This document shows, piece after piece, positions 7,395 through 16,461 of a stretch of 64,000 nt of DNA (position 1 is its first letter; every line of letters begins with the position of its first letter). The position numbers and the translations under genes were made by a program. The stretch comes from Muribaculaceae bacterium (GTDB lineage Bacteria > Bacteroidota > Bacteroidia > Bacteroidales > Muribaculaceae), in NCBI GenBank assembly GCA_017555085.1, contig JAFZHD010000012.1:1-64000 (forward strand). Reading direction: 5' to 3'. Under the pieces are notes generated by a model that saw nothing but the letters and a program-made list of their open reading frames with translations, was not told where the DNA came from and did not search any database.

Positions 7395-8210
7395 AACAAT
7401 TTCTTATACCGAGCTATTCGGGCGTTCCTCCCTCCCAATGGCTGGGGCTGTCGTTGCACAACCGTTCAGGTGCGAAAAGGCAAATACCCCACATCTGACC
7501 CAGAACTCGCAATGCGACGCGGGCAGAACTGCACCGACGGGGCAAAACGCAAGATTTTCCGCTTCAATCCTGGAAAGGCGATGCGTCTATACCCGAAGCA
7601 ACACCCTTATTTCCCTAAAGGTTGCGGTTCATGCTCACGCAAACTAAACCTCGCCTTTGACCCAAAACGACAAATGTGCATTGCGTGTGCCGAATTATCA
7701 CGATTAAAGCGCATTATCGTTAATCGTCTCAAGTATAATCGTCTCAAAAAAGACAAGAACTATCATGATGTTTATTACAACCCCGACAATGGCGGATTAA
7801 AGGCGAGCCACATCGGACACAATTTTGATAAAAAAGGTGGTATATATGAACGTCATGCACAAGAAGCAGGATATAAAGCAGGGCATGCGGTTATCTTGGA
7901 AAATGAACGAAGCGATAAATATAAAGAAAAACAAACAGAAGGGGGCTGGGATAATTTAAAATTTGAAGTTGCCGGTTGCGAGAATGGCACATCAAATAAT
8001 ATTTTGCGAGGTCTTAAGCACTGTGCTTCTAAACGAACTACTGAAATTGCTGTAATTGATTTGCCCAATACGGAATTTGATCTAGAGGTATTTAATCATG
8101 CTCTACGCCGTTATATCGGTCTTGAAAAACTTAAAGACGGGCAATTCCTTAGGTTCAAAAAAATAATCTGCATACATAACGAGCAAATCGTTCATGTAGC
8201 AGAATTATAA
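7395..8210 (+). pseudogene. Mu-like phage minor head protein (gpF type), C-terminal part with CdiA-like toxin domain
   Basis: The frame opens after a stop at 7392-7394 with no sensible start, so the N-terminal body is missing. It begins with the gpF-family end motif FLPPNGWGCRCTTVQV (a GTG inside it, at 7470, could be misread as a start). It then carries a probable zinc ribbon with Cys pairs CGSC and CIAC. The last ~110 residues (GGLKASHIGHNFDKKGGIYE to the end) look like the CdiA-CT tRNA-nuclease-type toxin module that phage head proteins of this group often carry: a helix, a strand with ILENE, a second strand (LKFEVAGCENG), NILRGLKHC, and IAVIDLP. No immunity gene is evident next to it. The gpG stub follows on the same strand, as in Mu. 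Confidence 0.75.
8134..8162. repeat. 29-base direct repeat, copy 2 (inside toxin gene)
   Basis: Identical to 6870-6898. This copy lies in frame in the toxin module and encodes its conserved DGQFLRFKK end segment. Confidence 0.85.
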
Positions 8211-8308
8211 AAAGGAACGAGGGCGGGTCTCTTAAGGTTAATCCCAATCCCTCGCAATGCAAATATACAAACTATTTTTGATATAACAACTAATTAATTA
8301 TAATTTTT

Positions 8309-8464
8309 ATGGCTAATTTCGACACCGACCAACTAAAACGCAATATCCTCAACGATATGCGAGTCGAACTTGCCGACGAGTTTGACCGAAATTTTGAGCG
8401 CAAAGCATTCTTCACCCGCAAGTGGAAGCCTCGTCGCATTTGCTTTTATGCCGCCATGTTGTAG
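8309..8464 (+). pseudogene. Phage virion morphogenesis/tail completion protein (gpG type), N-terminal stub
   Basis: A 51-codon frame starting MANFDTDQLKRNILNDMRVE, continuing through ELADEFDRNFERKAFF to TRKWKPRR, then an unrelated end and a stop. The first ~43 residues match the start of the Phage_tail_S / Mu gpG family, normally about 150 residues. The frame breaks just after WKPRR, and mutS2 begins 29 bases later, so the host-phage boundary is near 8440. Its place directly after the gpF fragment repeats the gene order of Mu-like phages. Confidence 0.7.
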
Positions 8465-8489
8465 GTTTGCGACATTTTTAGTAACTTTG
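8459..8489 (+). promoter_or_regulatory. Promoter of mutS2
   Basis: TTG (8459-8461), a 20-base spacer and TAACTTTG (8482-8489) lie directly before the ATG at 8494, so the transcript would be nearly leaderless. The -33 box overlaps the end of the gpG stub. Confidence 0.55.
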
Positions 8490-8493
8490 TTTT

Positions 8494-10938
8494 ATGATTT
8501 ATCCCGAAAGTTTTGAACAGAAGATAGGATTTGCGGCTGTGCGCGAAATGGTCAAGGCTCGCTGCATCTCTACTTTGGGCGCGGAATACTGCGTTCAAAT
8601 GAAGTTTTCATCTCAATACAACTATGTCAACCGACTGCTATTGTCAACTGCCGAGATGCTTGCAATCATCAATGGCGAAGAAGCATTGCCTTTGGGCAAT
8701 ATTCACGACATGACCGGTCAGTTGAAAGCCATTCGTGTGCCCGGCACATTTATTCCGGCTGCCGATTTGCTCAAAGTGCGCCAATCGTTAGGTGCAATCA
8801 TTGAGATATCATCGTTCTTCTCTCGCCGACGCATTGACGATGCCACACCCTATCCCGTCCTCGACGACATCGCACAAAAACTTTCGCCGTTCCCTCTCAT
8901 CACAGCCACCATCGACCGCATCATCGACCGCTTTGGCAATGTCAAAGACAACGCATCTCCCGCATTGGCCGAAATTCGCTCATCGTTAGCGGCAACATCG
9001 GGAACAATCAACTCAATCATGCGCCGTGTGATTTCGCGCGCCACACAATCGGGCTATCTCGAAGCCGACACCACTCCGTCGATGCGCGACGGCCGATTGG
9101 TTATACCTGTGGCACCGATGCACAAACGCAAAATCAACGGTATCGTTCATGACGAATCGGCATCGGGTAAAACCATCTACATCGAGCCGGCCGAGATTGT
9201 TGAGGCCAACAACCGCATTCGCGAACTGCAAATGGAGGAGAAACGCGAAATCACTCGCATCCTCATCGCTGTTGCCGACGAAATGCGCCCACATGTCGAT
9301 GACATGCTATTGAGTTACACCATATTAGGCGAATTTGACTTCATTCACGCAAAAGCCAAGTTTGCCCACGAAATCGGTGCGACAATGCCAACATTGCACA
9401 ACGACACCGAAATGGAATGGTATCACGCATGCCACCCCATTTTGCTACTCTCATTGCAACGACAAGGCAAACAGATTGTGCCTCTCGACATAACACTCAC
9501 TAAAGAAAACCGCATCTTGGTGATTTCGGGCCCGAATGCCGGCGGCAAATCGGTGTGCCTCAAAACAGTGGGCATTGTGCAATACATGACACAATGTGGT
9601 CTGCTTCCGCCCGTATATGAAAATTCTCACATGGGCATTTTCAGCGACATCTTTGTTGACATCGGCGACGACCAATCAATCGAGGACGATTTGAGTACAT
9701 ATAGTTCGCATTTGCGCAACATGAAATACTGCCTTGCCAACGGCAAAGACAAAACGCTTATATTGATTGACGAGTTTGGCGGCGGCACCGAGCCTCAAAT
9801 CGGCGGAGCCATTGCACAAGCCATCTTGCGCCAATTCAACGAAAACCGCATGTGGGGCGTGGTTACCACCCACTATCAAAACCTCAAACATTTTGCCGAA
9901 GACACCCCCGGGCTCTTCAACGGCTCAATGCTCTATGACCGCCACCTCATGCAACCCATGTTCCGCCTGTCAATAGGCAATCCGGGCAGTTCGTTTGCCA
10001 TCGAAATCGCACGCAAAACAGGCTTACCCGCACACATCATTGCCGATGCCGAGGAAATCGTGGGTAGCGATTACATCAATCTTGACAAATATCTGCTCGA
10101 CATTACTCGCGACAAACGATATTGGGAAAACAAGCGCACGGCCATTCGCCAAAAAGAGAAGAAACTCGAGCAAATCATTGAGCAATATGAAGAAGACGCC
10201 ACGACTTTGCGTGAAAAGCGTCGTGAAATTTTGAGCGAAGCCAAAAACGAGGCCAAACGCATTCTCGACAGCAGTAATGCCACCATCGAGCGCACCATCC
10301 ACGACATTCGCCGCGCACAGGCCGACAAAGAAAAGACCCTCGAAGCACGACGCCGTCTGCAAGAAGAAAAAGAACAACTCAAAGGCGCAGGCAGCGACAA
10401 CGACCACCCATTATTGCGCAAAGCGCCCAAGGGCAAAAAGCCGGCACAAAAGACCGCCGCCAAGCCCGAAAAAGAAATTGCCGTTGGCGACAATGTGAAA
10501 CTCGACGGACAAGGAACTGTGGGCAAAGTGCTTGAAATATCAGGCAAAAACGCCACTGTAGCATTCGGCATGCTCAAAACCCAAGTCAAAGTCAGCCGTC
10601 TGCAAGTCACCACCGCTCAACCCAAACCCGCTTCGCAAGCAACATCATTTGTCAGCACCAAGACCTCTGACAGCATGCGTGAACGCCAACTCAACTTCAA
10701 GCAGGAAATCGATGTTCGCGGAATGCGCGTTGACGAGGCCGTTCAAGCCATCACCTACTTTATTGACGATGCCATTCAGTTTAGCAGCAAGCAAGTGCGC
10801 ATTCTCCACGGCACAGGCACGGGAGCGTTACGACAATACTTGCGCAACTATCTCGACACCGTTAACGGCGTGAAAAGTTACCGCGACGAGCATGTGCAAT
10901 TTGGCGGCGCCGGCATCACAATCGTCGAGTTGGAATAA
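8494..10938 (+). CDS. mutS2: Endonuclease MutS2
   Basis: An 814-residue cytoplasmic protein with the full MutS2 plan: core and lever helices, then the MutS ATPase with Walker A GPNAGGKSVC at about 347-356 and Walker B region LILIDEFGGGTEPQIGG at about 424-440. A long charged coiled coil (about 540-640) and a C-terminal Smr domain (about 735-814) follow. The Smr motifs are VRGMRVDEA (a variant of DLRG) and HGTGTGALRQ (matching HGxGxG). MutS2 binds branched DNA and, in other bacteria, stalled collided ribosomes. Its stop lies 7 bases from the convergent feoB stop, and a phage relic adjoins its promoter. Confidence 0.95.
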   Translation: MIYPESFEQKIGFAAVREMVKARCISTLGAEYCVQMKFSSQYNYVNRLLLSTAEMLAIINGEEALPLGNIHDMTGQLKAIRVPGTFIPAADLLKVRQSLGAIIEISSFFSRRRIDDATPYPVLDDIAQKLSPFPLITATIDRIIDRFGNVKDNASPALAEIRSSLAATSGTINSIMRRVISRATQSGYLEADTTPSMRDGRLVIPVAPMHKRKINGIVHDESASGKTIYIEPAEIVEANNRIRELQMEEKREITRILIAVADEMRPHVDDMLLSYTILGEFDFIHAKAKFAHEIGATMPTLHNDTEMEWYHACHPILLLSLQRQGKQIVPLDITLTKENRILVISGPNAGGKSVCLKTVGIVQYMTQCGLLPPVYENSHMGIFSDIFVDIGDDQSIEDDLSTYSSHLRNMKYCLANGKDKTLILIDEFGGGTEPQIGGAIAQAILRQFNENRMWGVVTTHYQNLKHFAEDTPGLFNGSMLYDRHLMQPMFRLSIGNPGSSFAIEIARKTGLPAHIIADAEEIVGSDYINLDKYLLDITRDKRYWENKRTAIRQKEKKLEQIIEQYEEDATTLREKRREILSEAKNEAKRILDSSNATIERTIHDIRRAQADKEKTLEARRRLQEEKEQLKGAGSDNDHPLLRKAPKGKKPAQKTAAKPEKEIAVGDNVKLDGQGTVGKVLEISGKNATVAFGMLKTQVKVSRLQVTTAQPKPASQATSFVSTKTSDSMRERQLNFKQEIDVRGMRVDEAVQAITYFIDDAIQFSSKQVRILHGTGTGALRQYLRNYLDTVNGVKSYRDEHVQFGGAGITIVELE

Positions 10939-10945
10939 AGCGTAA

Positions 10946-13273
10946 TTAAAGGAATAGCGAGGCGAGTGTGTAAACGATAAAGGCAGCGAGCCATGCTACA
11001 AGCGTGTTGTAGATAACCGAGAATGCGCCATATTTCCATTTACCCGTTTCTTTGACAATAGCAGCCACGCTTGCTATACATGGGCAGTAGAGCAACACAA
11101 ACACCATAAAACTCAATGCCGAAGCAAATGTAAACCCACTCGCACCGTTAACAACACCCAGCGTTGACACCACAATCTCTTTGGCCGGAATACCTGCCAC
11201 GATGGCAACTGTGGCACGCCAATGGAAGCCCAACGGCTGCATAATGGGATTGACAAATTTACCTATCATTTCGAGGAACGAGTCGGTTGCAGGATTTATT
11301 TCGCTTGTTGATGCGGCAATCGATGCGGCTGTTTCGGGAGTCACATCATGATGCGGAAAATAGTTTAACGCCCACACCACAAGACTTGCCACAAGAATCA
11401 ATCCGCCCATTTTGCGCAAATACTGCACGCCACGGTCCCACATGTGGCTCAACGACGATTTGAGCGTCGGCACACGATATGGCGGCAACTCCATCACAAA
11501 CGGAGTTTCATCGGCCTTGAAATACACCTTGCGCAACAGTCGGGCCGTCAACACAGCCACCACTATACCCAACGCATAGAGCATAAAAAGCACCAATGTG
11601 GCATATTGGCCAAAGAACATTCCGGCCAACAGCAGATATATGGGCAATCGTGCCGAGCACGACATAAACGGATTTATCAAAATGGTTATCAAGCGGCTGC
11701 TTTTGCTCTCTATCGCGCGCGAAGCAAGAATCGCCGGCACATTACAGCCAAAGCCCATTACCAACGGTATAAACGACTTGCCATGCAATCCGAGTTTGTG
11801 CATCAGTCGGTCCATAATGAATGCCGCTCGCGCCATATAACCCGAATCTTCCATAAACGAGATAAAGAAATACAGAATCAGTATATTGGGCAAAAAGACT
11901 ATTACACCGCCAACACCGCCTATTATACCGTCAACAAGCAACGATTTCAGCGGACCGTCAGCCATCATGCCGTTAAGCAATGAGCCAAGGGCATCAACAC
12001 CCCAATCAATCCAACTCATAGGGTAACTGCCCACGGCAAATGTTGCCCAAAAGATAAACAACATTATGAGCATGAAAATGGGGAAACCGAAGAGTTTGCT
12101 TGTCACAAAGGCATCAATGATGCGAGTTGTGGTGGCCGACTCTTTTTCGCCCTCGGTCAGCGTTTCGGCCAACGCGCCGGCAATGTAACCATATTTCTCG
12201 TTAGCGATAGCCGATGTTATATCCTCGTCGCGCAATCGCTCTATGCGTTTCACCTCATTGTCACGCAATGTTTTGAGTTGAGCATAATTGGGCAATTCCG
12301 ACAGCAGACCTTCAACCTCACGGTCGCCTTCAAGCATCTTGATAGCCAAATATCGAGGCGAGAAATGCTGCTCCAAGGTATTATCTTTTTTCAACAAGTC
12401 TTTTATCACGCGCACCCCGTCTTCAATATCATTACCGAGGTTGACATGCACATGTCGCACCGAGCGGTCGCGACCTTCATACACATCAATTATGCGGTCA
12501 AAAAGCGCATCAACTCCCTCTCCCGTGCGGAATACCGTTGGAACAACCGGCACACCTATCATATTGCCCAATGTATCGGTGTCAAGTTTTGCCCCTGTGG
12601 CAAGAAACTCGTCATACATATTGAGCGCAATGACCATACTGCGGTCCATGTCTATAAGTTCGGTAGTGAGGTAGAGATTTCGTTCAAGATTTGAAGCAAC
12701 AGCCACATTGACAATAACATCGGGCATCTCCTCTTTCAGATAACGGCGCACATACAATTCTTCGGGCGAATAGGCCGACAGCGAATATGTACCAGGCAAG
12801 TCCACGATATTGAAATCATAGCCGCCATAACTGAAACTGCCCTGTTTTGCAGCGACAGTAACGCCACTATAATTGCCCACATGCTCATGCGCACCCGATG
12901 CAATGTTAAACAGTGTAGTCTTGCCACAGTTGGGATTGCCGATAAGAGCAATGTTGATAGTGTGGCTTTGGCCAGTATATTCGCGCGTAACCTCATCGCA
13001 GTCGTCAATCACATTGAGGTGAGTCATATCGGGCAATTTGTCGGCATCTTTCACTGGAAGCACCTCTATCAATCGCGCCTCACTGCGTCGCAACGACACC
13101 TCATAGCCCATGAGGCTATATTTGATAGGGTCGCGCAATGGCGCACTCAAAACAGCTGTAATCGAGCGGCCTTTGACAAAGCCCATCTCAATCACTCGCT
13201 TGCGAAAAGCGCCATGGCCCAATATCTTGACAATGATGGCCGTTTCGCCCGTTTTGAGTTCTGATAGTTTCAT
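10946..13273 (-). CDS. feoB: Fused FeoA-FeoB ferrous iron transporter
   Basis: A 775-residue inner-membrane protein for Fe2+ uptake. The first ~75 residues are a FeoA SH3-like domain (MKLSELKTGETAIIVKILGH), a fusion usual in Bacteroidetes. The GTPase domain follows, with G1 GNPNCGKTTLFN near residue 115 and G3 VDLPGTYSLSAYSPEE. The membrane part starts at about residue 390 with gating motifs such as GFGCNVPAI, SCSARLPIY and GIPAKEIVVSTLG. It ends next to mutS2. No Fur box was identified in the ~190 bases upstream. Confidence 0.95.
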   Translation of the reverse strand: MKLSELKTGETAIIVKILGHGAFRKRVIEMGFVKGRSITAVLSAPLRDPIKYSLMGYEVSLRRSEARLIEVLPVKDADKLPDMTHLNVIDDCDEVTREYTGQSHTINIALIGNPNCGKTTLFNIASGAHEHVGNYSGVTVAAKQGSFSYGGYDFNIVDLPGTYSLSAYSPEELYVRRYLKEEMPDVIVNVAVASNLERNLYLTTELIDMDRSMVIALNMYDEFLATGAKLDTDTLGNMIGVPVVPTVFRTGEGVDALFDRIIDVYEGRDRSVRHVHVNLGNDIEDGVRVIKDLLKKDNTLEQHFSPRYLAIKMLEGDREVEGLLSELPNYAQLKTLRDNEVKRIERLRDEDITSAIANEKYGYIAGALAETLTEGEKESATTTRIIDAFVTSKLFGFPIFMLIMLFIFWATFAVGSYPMSWIDWGVDALGSLLNGMMADGPLKSLLVDGIIGGVGGVIVFLPNILILYFFISFMEDSGYMARAAFIMDRLMHKLGLHGKSFIPLVMGFGCNVPAILASRAIESKSSRLITILINPFMSCSARLPIYLLLAGMFFGQYATLVLFMLYALGIVVAVLTARLLRKVYFKADETPFVMELPPYRVPTLKSSLSHMWDRGVQYLRKMGGLILVASLVVWALNYFPHHDVTPETAASIAASTSEINPATDSFLEMIGKFVNPIMQPLGFHWRATVAIVAGIPAKEIVVSTLGVVNGASGFTFASALSFMVFVLLYCPCIASVAAIVKETGKWKYGAFSVIYNTLVAWLAAFIVYTLASLFL

Positions 13274-13408
13274 TTTTATGCTACCTACAAATTTTGCGAC
13301 TGCAAATATCGCAATTTATTGTGTATCTATAAAATTATGACCGACTTTTATTTATAATCAATCAAAATAATAACATCTGTTAACCATCAACGCCATCCTT
13401 AATAACAC

Positions 13409-13441
13409 AAAATGCCACTCAGAAATTGAGCGACATTTTGG
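13409..13441 (-). terminator. Likely terminator of the GH13 gene
   Basis: CAAAATG (13409-13415) pairs with CATTTTG (13435-13441), with a second inner stem ACTCA/TTGAG-type around GAAA. It lies 27 bases past the amylase stop on the minus strand. The T run is weak. Confidence 0.5.
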
Positions 13442-13467
13442 TAATATTGATATTCTTCTCGTTGGGG

Positions 13468-16332
13468 TTACTTATCAGCGACAAATACTTTGCAAACCGT
13501 GCCATTGCTATATTGCACGATGTTCACACCTGCCGTGGGAGCATTTAACTTACGGCCAAAGATGTCGTAGCGGGCTATTTCGGTTACGCCATTCTGCGAC
13601 ACAACTTCGTCTATGCCAACAATTCCGACATAACCGGTCGTGTCATAAATACCATTATTCACCCACGACAAATCGGCTGTTTGCACTCCCGAGCCGTTTG
13701 TGAAAATTATCATTGGCATTGTCATCGATGCTGTGGTGTAAGCCTTGTAATATCCAGTCTGACTGTCCTTGCTTATCTTTGTTCCTGGCCATCGGCCAAA
13801 TATCTCCTTATCGCCGTTGCCTTGATCCCAAGCATAAGCATAAACCGACTGCCAATTTGCTTTGGAGTTGTCAAAATAAGCCACATAAGCATCGGCGGGC
13901 ACTTCGGGATTTACGACGGGTTCATCTGTGACCAATCCGCCTTCAATAGTCTTGACATATCCGTTGGCATCATAATAACCGCCATTAACCCACACATAAT
14001 CACTCGTTTGCGAGCCACTACCGTTATTAAACACAATACCGCCACTGGTTATCACATCACTGCCCGCATAAGTCCACTTCCACACATTATTGCCGAGATA
14101 GACACACACCTCGCCGGGCCACACACCGCCTGTGAAATTAGCCTTATCGTTCCACACCCATGCGCGAATTTTTCCGCTCCATGATGCCGAATTTTCAAAA
14201 AACACAGCCTGCTCGCCTTCTTCCATTGTCGGAGGAATTACCACTTCGGGCTCTTGCGTTCCGGGCGTGCTACCACCATTGTTTTCCGAATCCTCCTCTT
14301 GCGTGCCGTCATAGGCAAGTTGCGATTTATTCACTGATGATGACGCATATAGATATTTACCGTCATCGCCCACTTTACCGGGCGCAGGCGTTTTGTCAGT
14401 ATTCAAGACATATACTCGCATATTACCTTTCCCCGAGCACGATGCCGACAATGTGCCGTTTGTCACAGTCTTACTATCTCCCGTAACACAGTCAACATAA
14501 GTACCGTTTGACACTCCCGAGAATGTGGCTGAGCCGCTGATTGTCACCAACACATAAGAGTCGGTTGACGAGTCGGTGTAACGGCGTTTGAAGGCAAAAT
14601 TTCCGTTGCAACCGCTTGTGCTATATTGACCTTTGCGGAGCGCGGGCACAGCAGCGCGAATGAGATTTAGACGCTGAATGTGCATCGCCAACGGATGTGA
14701 CAGCGTTGCTGCCATGTTACCTTGCGCGTTAGTGTATCGGGCAAAGTCGGTAACATCAACATCACCCTTGATATATCCGCCAAAATAGGCTCGGCCTGTT
14801 TCGCGCAATGCCAACTGAGGACCGTTATCAATAACATATCCTTTTCGGAATTCAATTTCAGAACCGTAATACAAACACGGAATACCACGGAAAGTAAACA
14901 TCAACGACAAGTTTTCGGCCCACACATCTTGCGACTTGGCAAAGCGCTGGCTTTCAGGCGCTCCATCGGGAGCATAGTCGTGTGAATCAACATAAACCAC
15001 ATTATATGTGGCATCGTTATACAACTTATCGCCATCTTTAACTCTCCACGCATCTGATGCTTCGGCAAAGTTCCAATGCATAGGGAAGTCTATCACACTC
15101 AACCCCGAATATCGGCTATAATCGGGAGTGTGATAATCGTTGCCGTTGAGAAATGCGTTGGTCGATGTCGGCATGCCGTTATCGTCGAGATAATCTTTGC
15201 CTTGTGCCTGAACCGATGTGGCATTGACATGATTACCAAAATCGCCTTCTTTTACTACTATTCCGTTCCACGACTCGGTGTCGTAATCCCATGCATAGTC
15301 GGCCGATTCTTTCCAAGTATAAAAATAGGGCGAACAGTTCTCGTGATTGCGATAAGTCACATTGCGGTCGCGCGCACACACCTCGCCATACATAAAGAAC
15401 GGACCGCCATTGCGTTTATCTTTGTATTGCTCGGCCAACTCGTTAAACTGCGGGATAAACGCCTTGTTAAAGGTGAGACGCGAAATGTGGCCCGAAGTGT
15501 CAATGCGAAATCCGTCAACACCCATCTTGATAAATTGGCCATAGCAATCAACCAAATACTCTGCGACATAGGGGTTCTCGGTATTCAAGTCAACGCAGTC
15601 TCCGGCTATTTGCCCCCACCAACGCGAAGGGTCATCCCAACCCCAATTATTGCCGACATGATGCCAATAGTTGTTGACATCGTGGTTTTGGCCGTCGCTG
15701 TTTTTCATTCTTGCCAAGCGTGCGCTATATTGCTCGCCTGCACCAAGTGCATCATAGTTATCGGGGAGTTTACCGCCAACAGATTGTGTGAACGGTATCA
15801 TACACTCATCAATCATCGACTGATTTTTTGTCCAATCGCGACTGAAAAGTTTGCACAAATTTTCTTCGCCAAAGTTACCTGTATGGTTAAGCACTATGTC
15901 AAGCACAATTTTCATACCGCGGTTGTGTGCAGCATCAATGAGCGACTGGAACGACACATCTTCGCTCTCATATCGCTTGTCAACACGACTGAAATTTAGA
16001 GCATGATAGCCGTGATAGTCATATCCCGAGCCGTTTTCAACAACTGGAGTTATCCACACGGTTGTAAAGCCCAAAGCCTTGATATAATCGAGTTTCTCAA
16101 TAAGTCCCTTAAAGTCGCCACGCCATGCGGGGTCACCTTGATTTCGCTCTTGGTTTTCCCAACATTGAGTGTTGTTGCTTGCATCGCCGTCATAAAAACG
16201 GGTAGTCATCACAAAATAGATAGTTTCATCTCGAAAGTCATTGCGGTCGCCGACAAATGTCGCTGCCGTTACGGGCATCACAATGGCCATAATCATAGCC
16301 ACGGCCAACCACCTCATCAATTTAGTCATCAC
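13468..16332 (-). CDS. Secreted alpha-amylase (GH13) with two CBM26-like starch-binding modules
   Basis: This 954-residue protein has a signal peptide without a lipobox (LAVAMIMAIVMPVTAA), so it is exported rather than lipid-anchored like SusG. The GH13 barrel shows region I VLDIVLNHTG, region II GVDGFRIDTSGH (nucleophile Asp near 277), region III FFMYGEVCARD (acid/base Glu near 316) and region IV VVYVDSHDYAPD (Asp near 449). A beta-sandwich domain ends near 660. Two similar modules follow at about 704-790 and 815-897, both with W-P-G, FxNGSG and SWVN/VWVN patterns, resembling CBM26. The final ~45 residues (ARYDIFGRKLNAPTAGVNIV...) look like a Bacteroidetes C-terminal sorting or cap motif. 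Starch or glycogen is the likely substrate. Confidence 0.9.
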   Translation of the reverse strand: MMTKLMRWLAVAMIMAIVMPVTAATFVGDRNDFRDETIYFVMTTRFYDGDASNNTQCWENQERNQGDPAWRGDFKGLIEKLDYIKALGFTTVWITPVVENGSGYDYHGYHALNFSRVDKRYESEDVSFQSLIDAAHNRGMKIVLDIVLNHTGNFGEENLCKLFSRDWTKNQSMIDECMIPFTQSVGGKLPDNYDALGAGEQYSARLARMKNSDGQNHDVNNYWHHVGNNWGWDDPSRWWGQIAGDCVDLNTENPYVAEYLVDCYGQFIKMGVDGFRIDTSGHISRLTFNKAFIPQFNELAEQYKDKRNGGPFFMYGEVCARDRNVTYRNHENCSPYFYTWKESADYAWDYDTESWNGIVVKEGDFGNHVNATSVQAQGKDYLDDNGMPTSTNAFLNGNDYHTPDYSRYSGLSVIDFPMHWNFAEASDAWRVKDGDKLYNDATYNVVYVDSHDYAPDGAPESQRFAKSQDVWAENLSLMFTFRGIPCLYYGSEIEFRKGYVIDNGPQLALRETGRAYFGGYIKGDVDVTDFARYTNAQGNMAATLSHPLAMHIQRLNLIRAAVPALRKGQYSTSGCNGNFAFKRRYTDSSTDSYVLVTISGSATFSGVSNGTYVDCVTGDSKTVTNGTLSASCSGKGNMRVYVLNTDKTPAPGKVGDDGKYLYASSSVNKSQLAYDGTQEEDSENNGGSTPGTQEPEVVIPPTMEEGEQAVFFENSASWSGKIRAWVWNDKANFTGGVWPGEVCVYLGNNVWKWTYAGSDVITSGGIVFNNGSGSQTSDYVWVNGGYYDANGYVKTIEGGLVTDEPVVNPEVPADAYVAYFDNSKANWQSVYAYAWDQGNGDKEIFGRWPGTKISKDSQTGYYKAYTTASMTMPMIIFTNGSGVQTADLSWVNNGIYDTTGYVGIVGIDEVVSQNGVTEIARYDIFGRKLNAPTAGVNIVQYSNGTVCKVFVADK

Positions 16333-16378
16333 TTTAATTGCTATGTTAATGTAATTTTCGGTTCAGTAAAATTTTCTG

Positions 16379-16386
16379 CAAAAATA
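16379..16386 (-). promoter_or_regulatory. Possible -7 box of the GH13 gene
   Basis: On the minus strand this reads TATTTTTG, fitting TAnnTTTG, 47 bases before the amylase ATG. No clear TTTG lies 19-21 bases upstream. Confidence 0.35.
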
Positions 16387-16401
16387 CTGTTTTATGCCGT
16401 A

Positions 16402-16440
16402 TAAAAAACGATAAGACCGCCTTAAACGAGCAGTCTTATC
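16402..16440 (-). terminator. Terminator of the DUF4493/PCMD operon
   Basis: GATAAGAC (16410-16417) pairs with GTCTTATC (16433-16440), and on the minus strand the stem is followed by CGTTTTTTAT. It lies 21 bases past the PCMD stop and separates the four-gene operon from the amylase. Confidence 0.8.
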
Positions 16441-16461
16441 ATCTTTTATGCAAAAATCGGT

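Noticed and set aside
7327-7647. Plus-strand frame of 106 codons at the start of the toxin fragment
   Set aside because: It overlaps the gpF end in another frame; the gpF frame has the family motif (GWGCRCTTVQV) and zinc ribbon, while this one has none.
10024-10613. Minus-strand frames opposite the mutS2 coiled coil
   Set aside because: Shadow frames caused by the charged coiled coil and GC-skewed codons of mutS2; no own signals.
11444-11983. Plus-strand frame of 179 codons opposite feoB
   Set aside because: It is the complement of a fully recognisable FeoB domain, has Gln/His/Arg-rich text with no family pattern, and no promoter.
15076-15999. Plus-strand frame of 307 codons opposite the GH13 gene
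   Set aside because: Long but lies wholly opposite the catalytic domain of a clear amylase. Its Ile/Val/Ala-rich text follows from the complementary codons and no start signal is seen.
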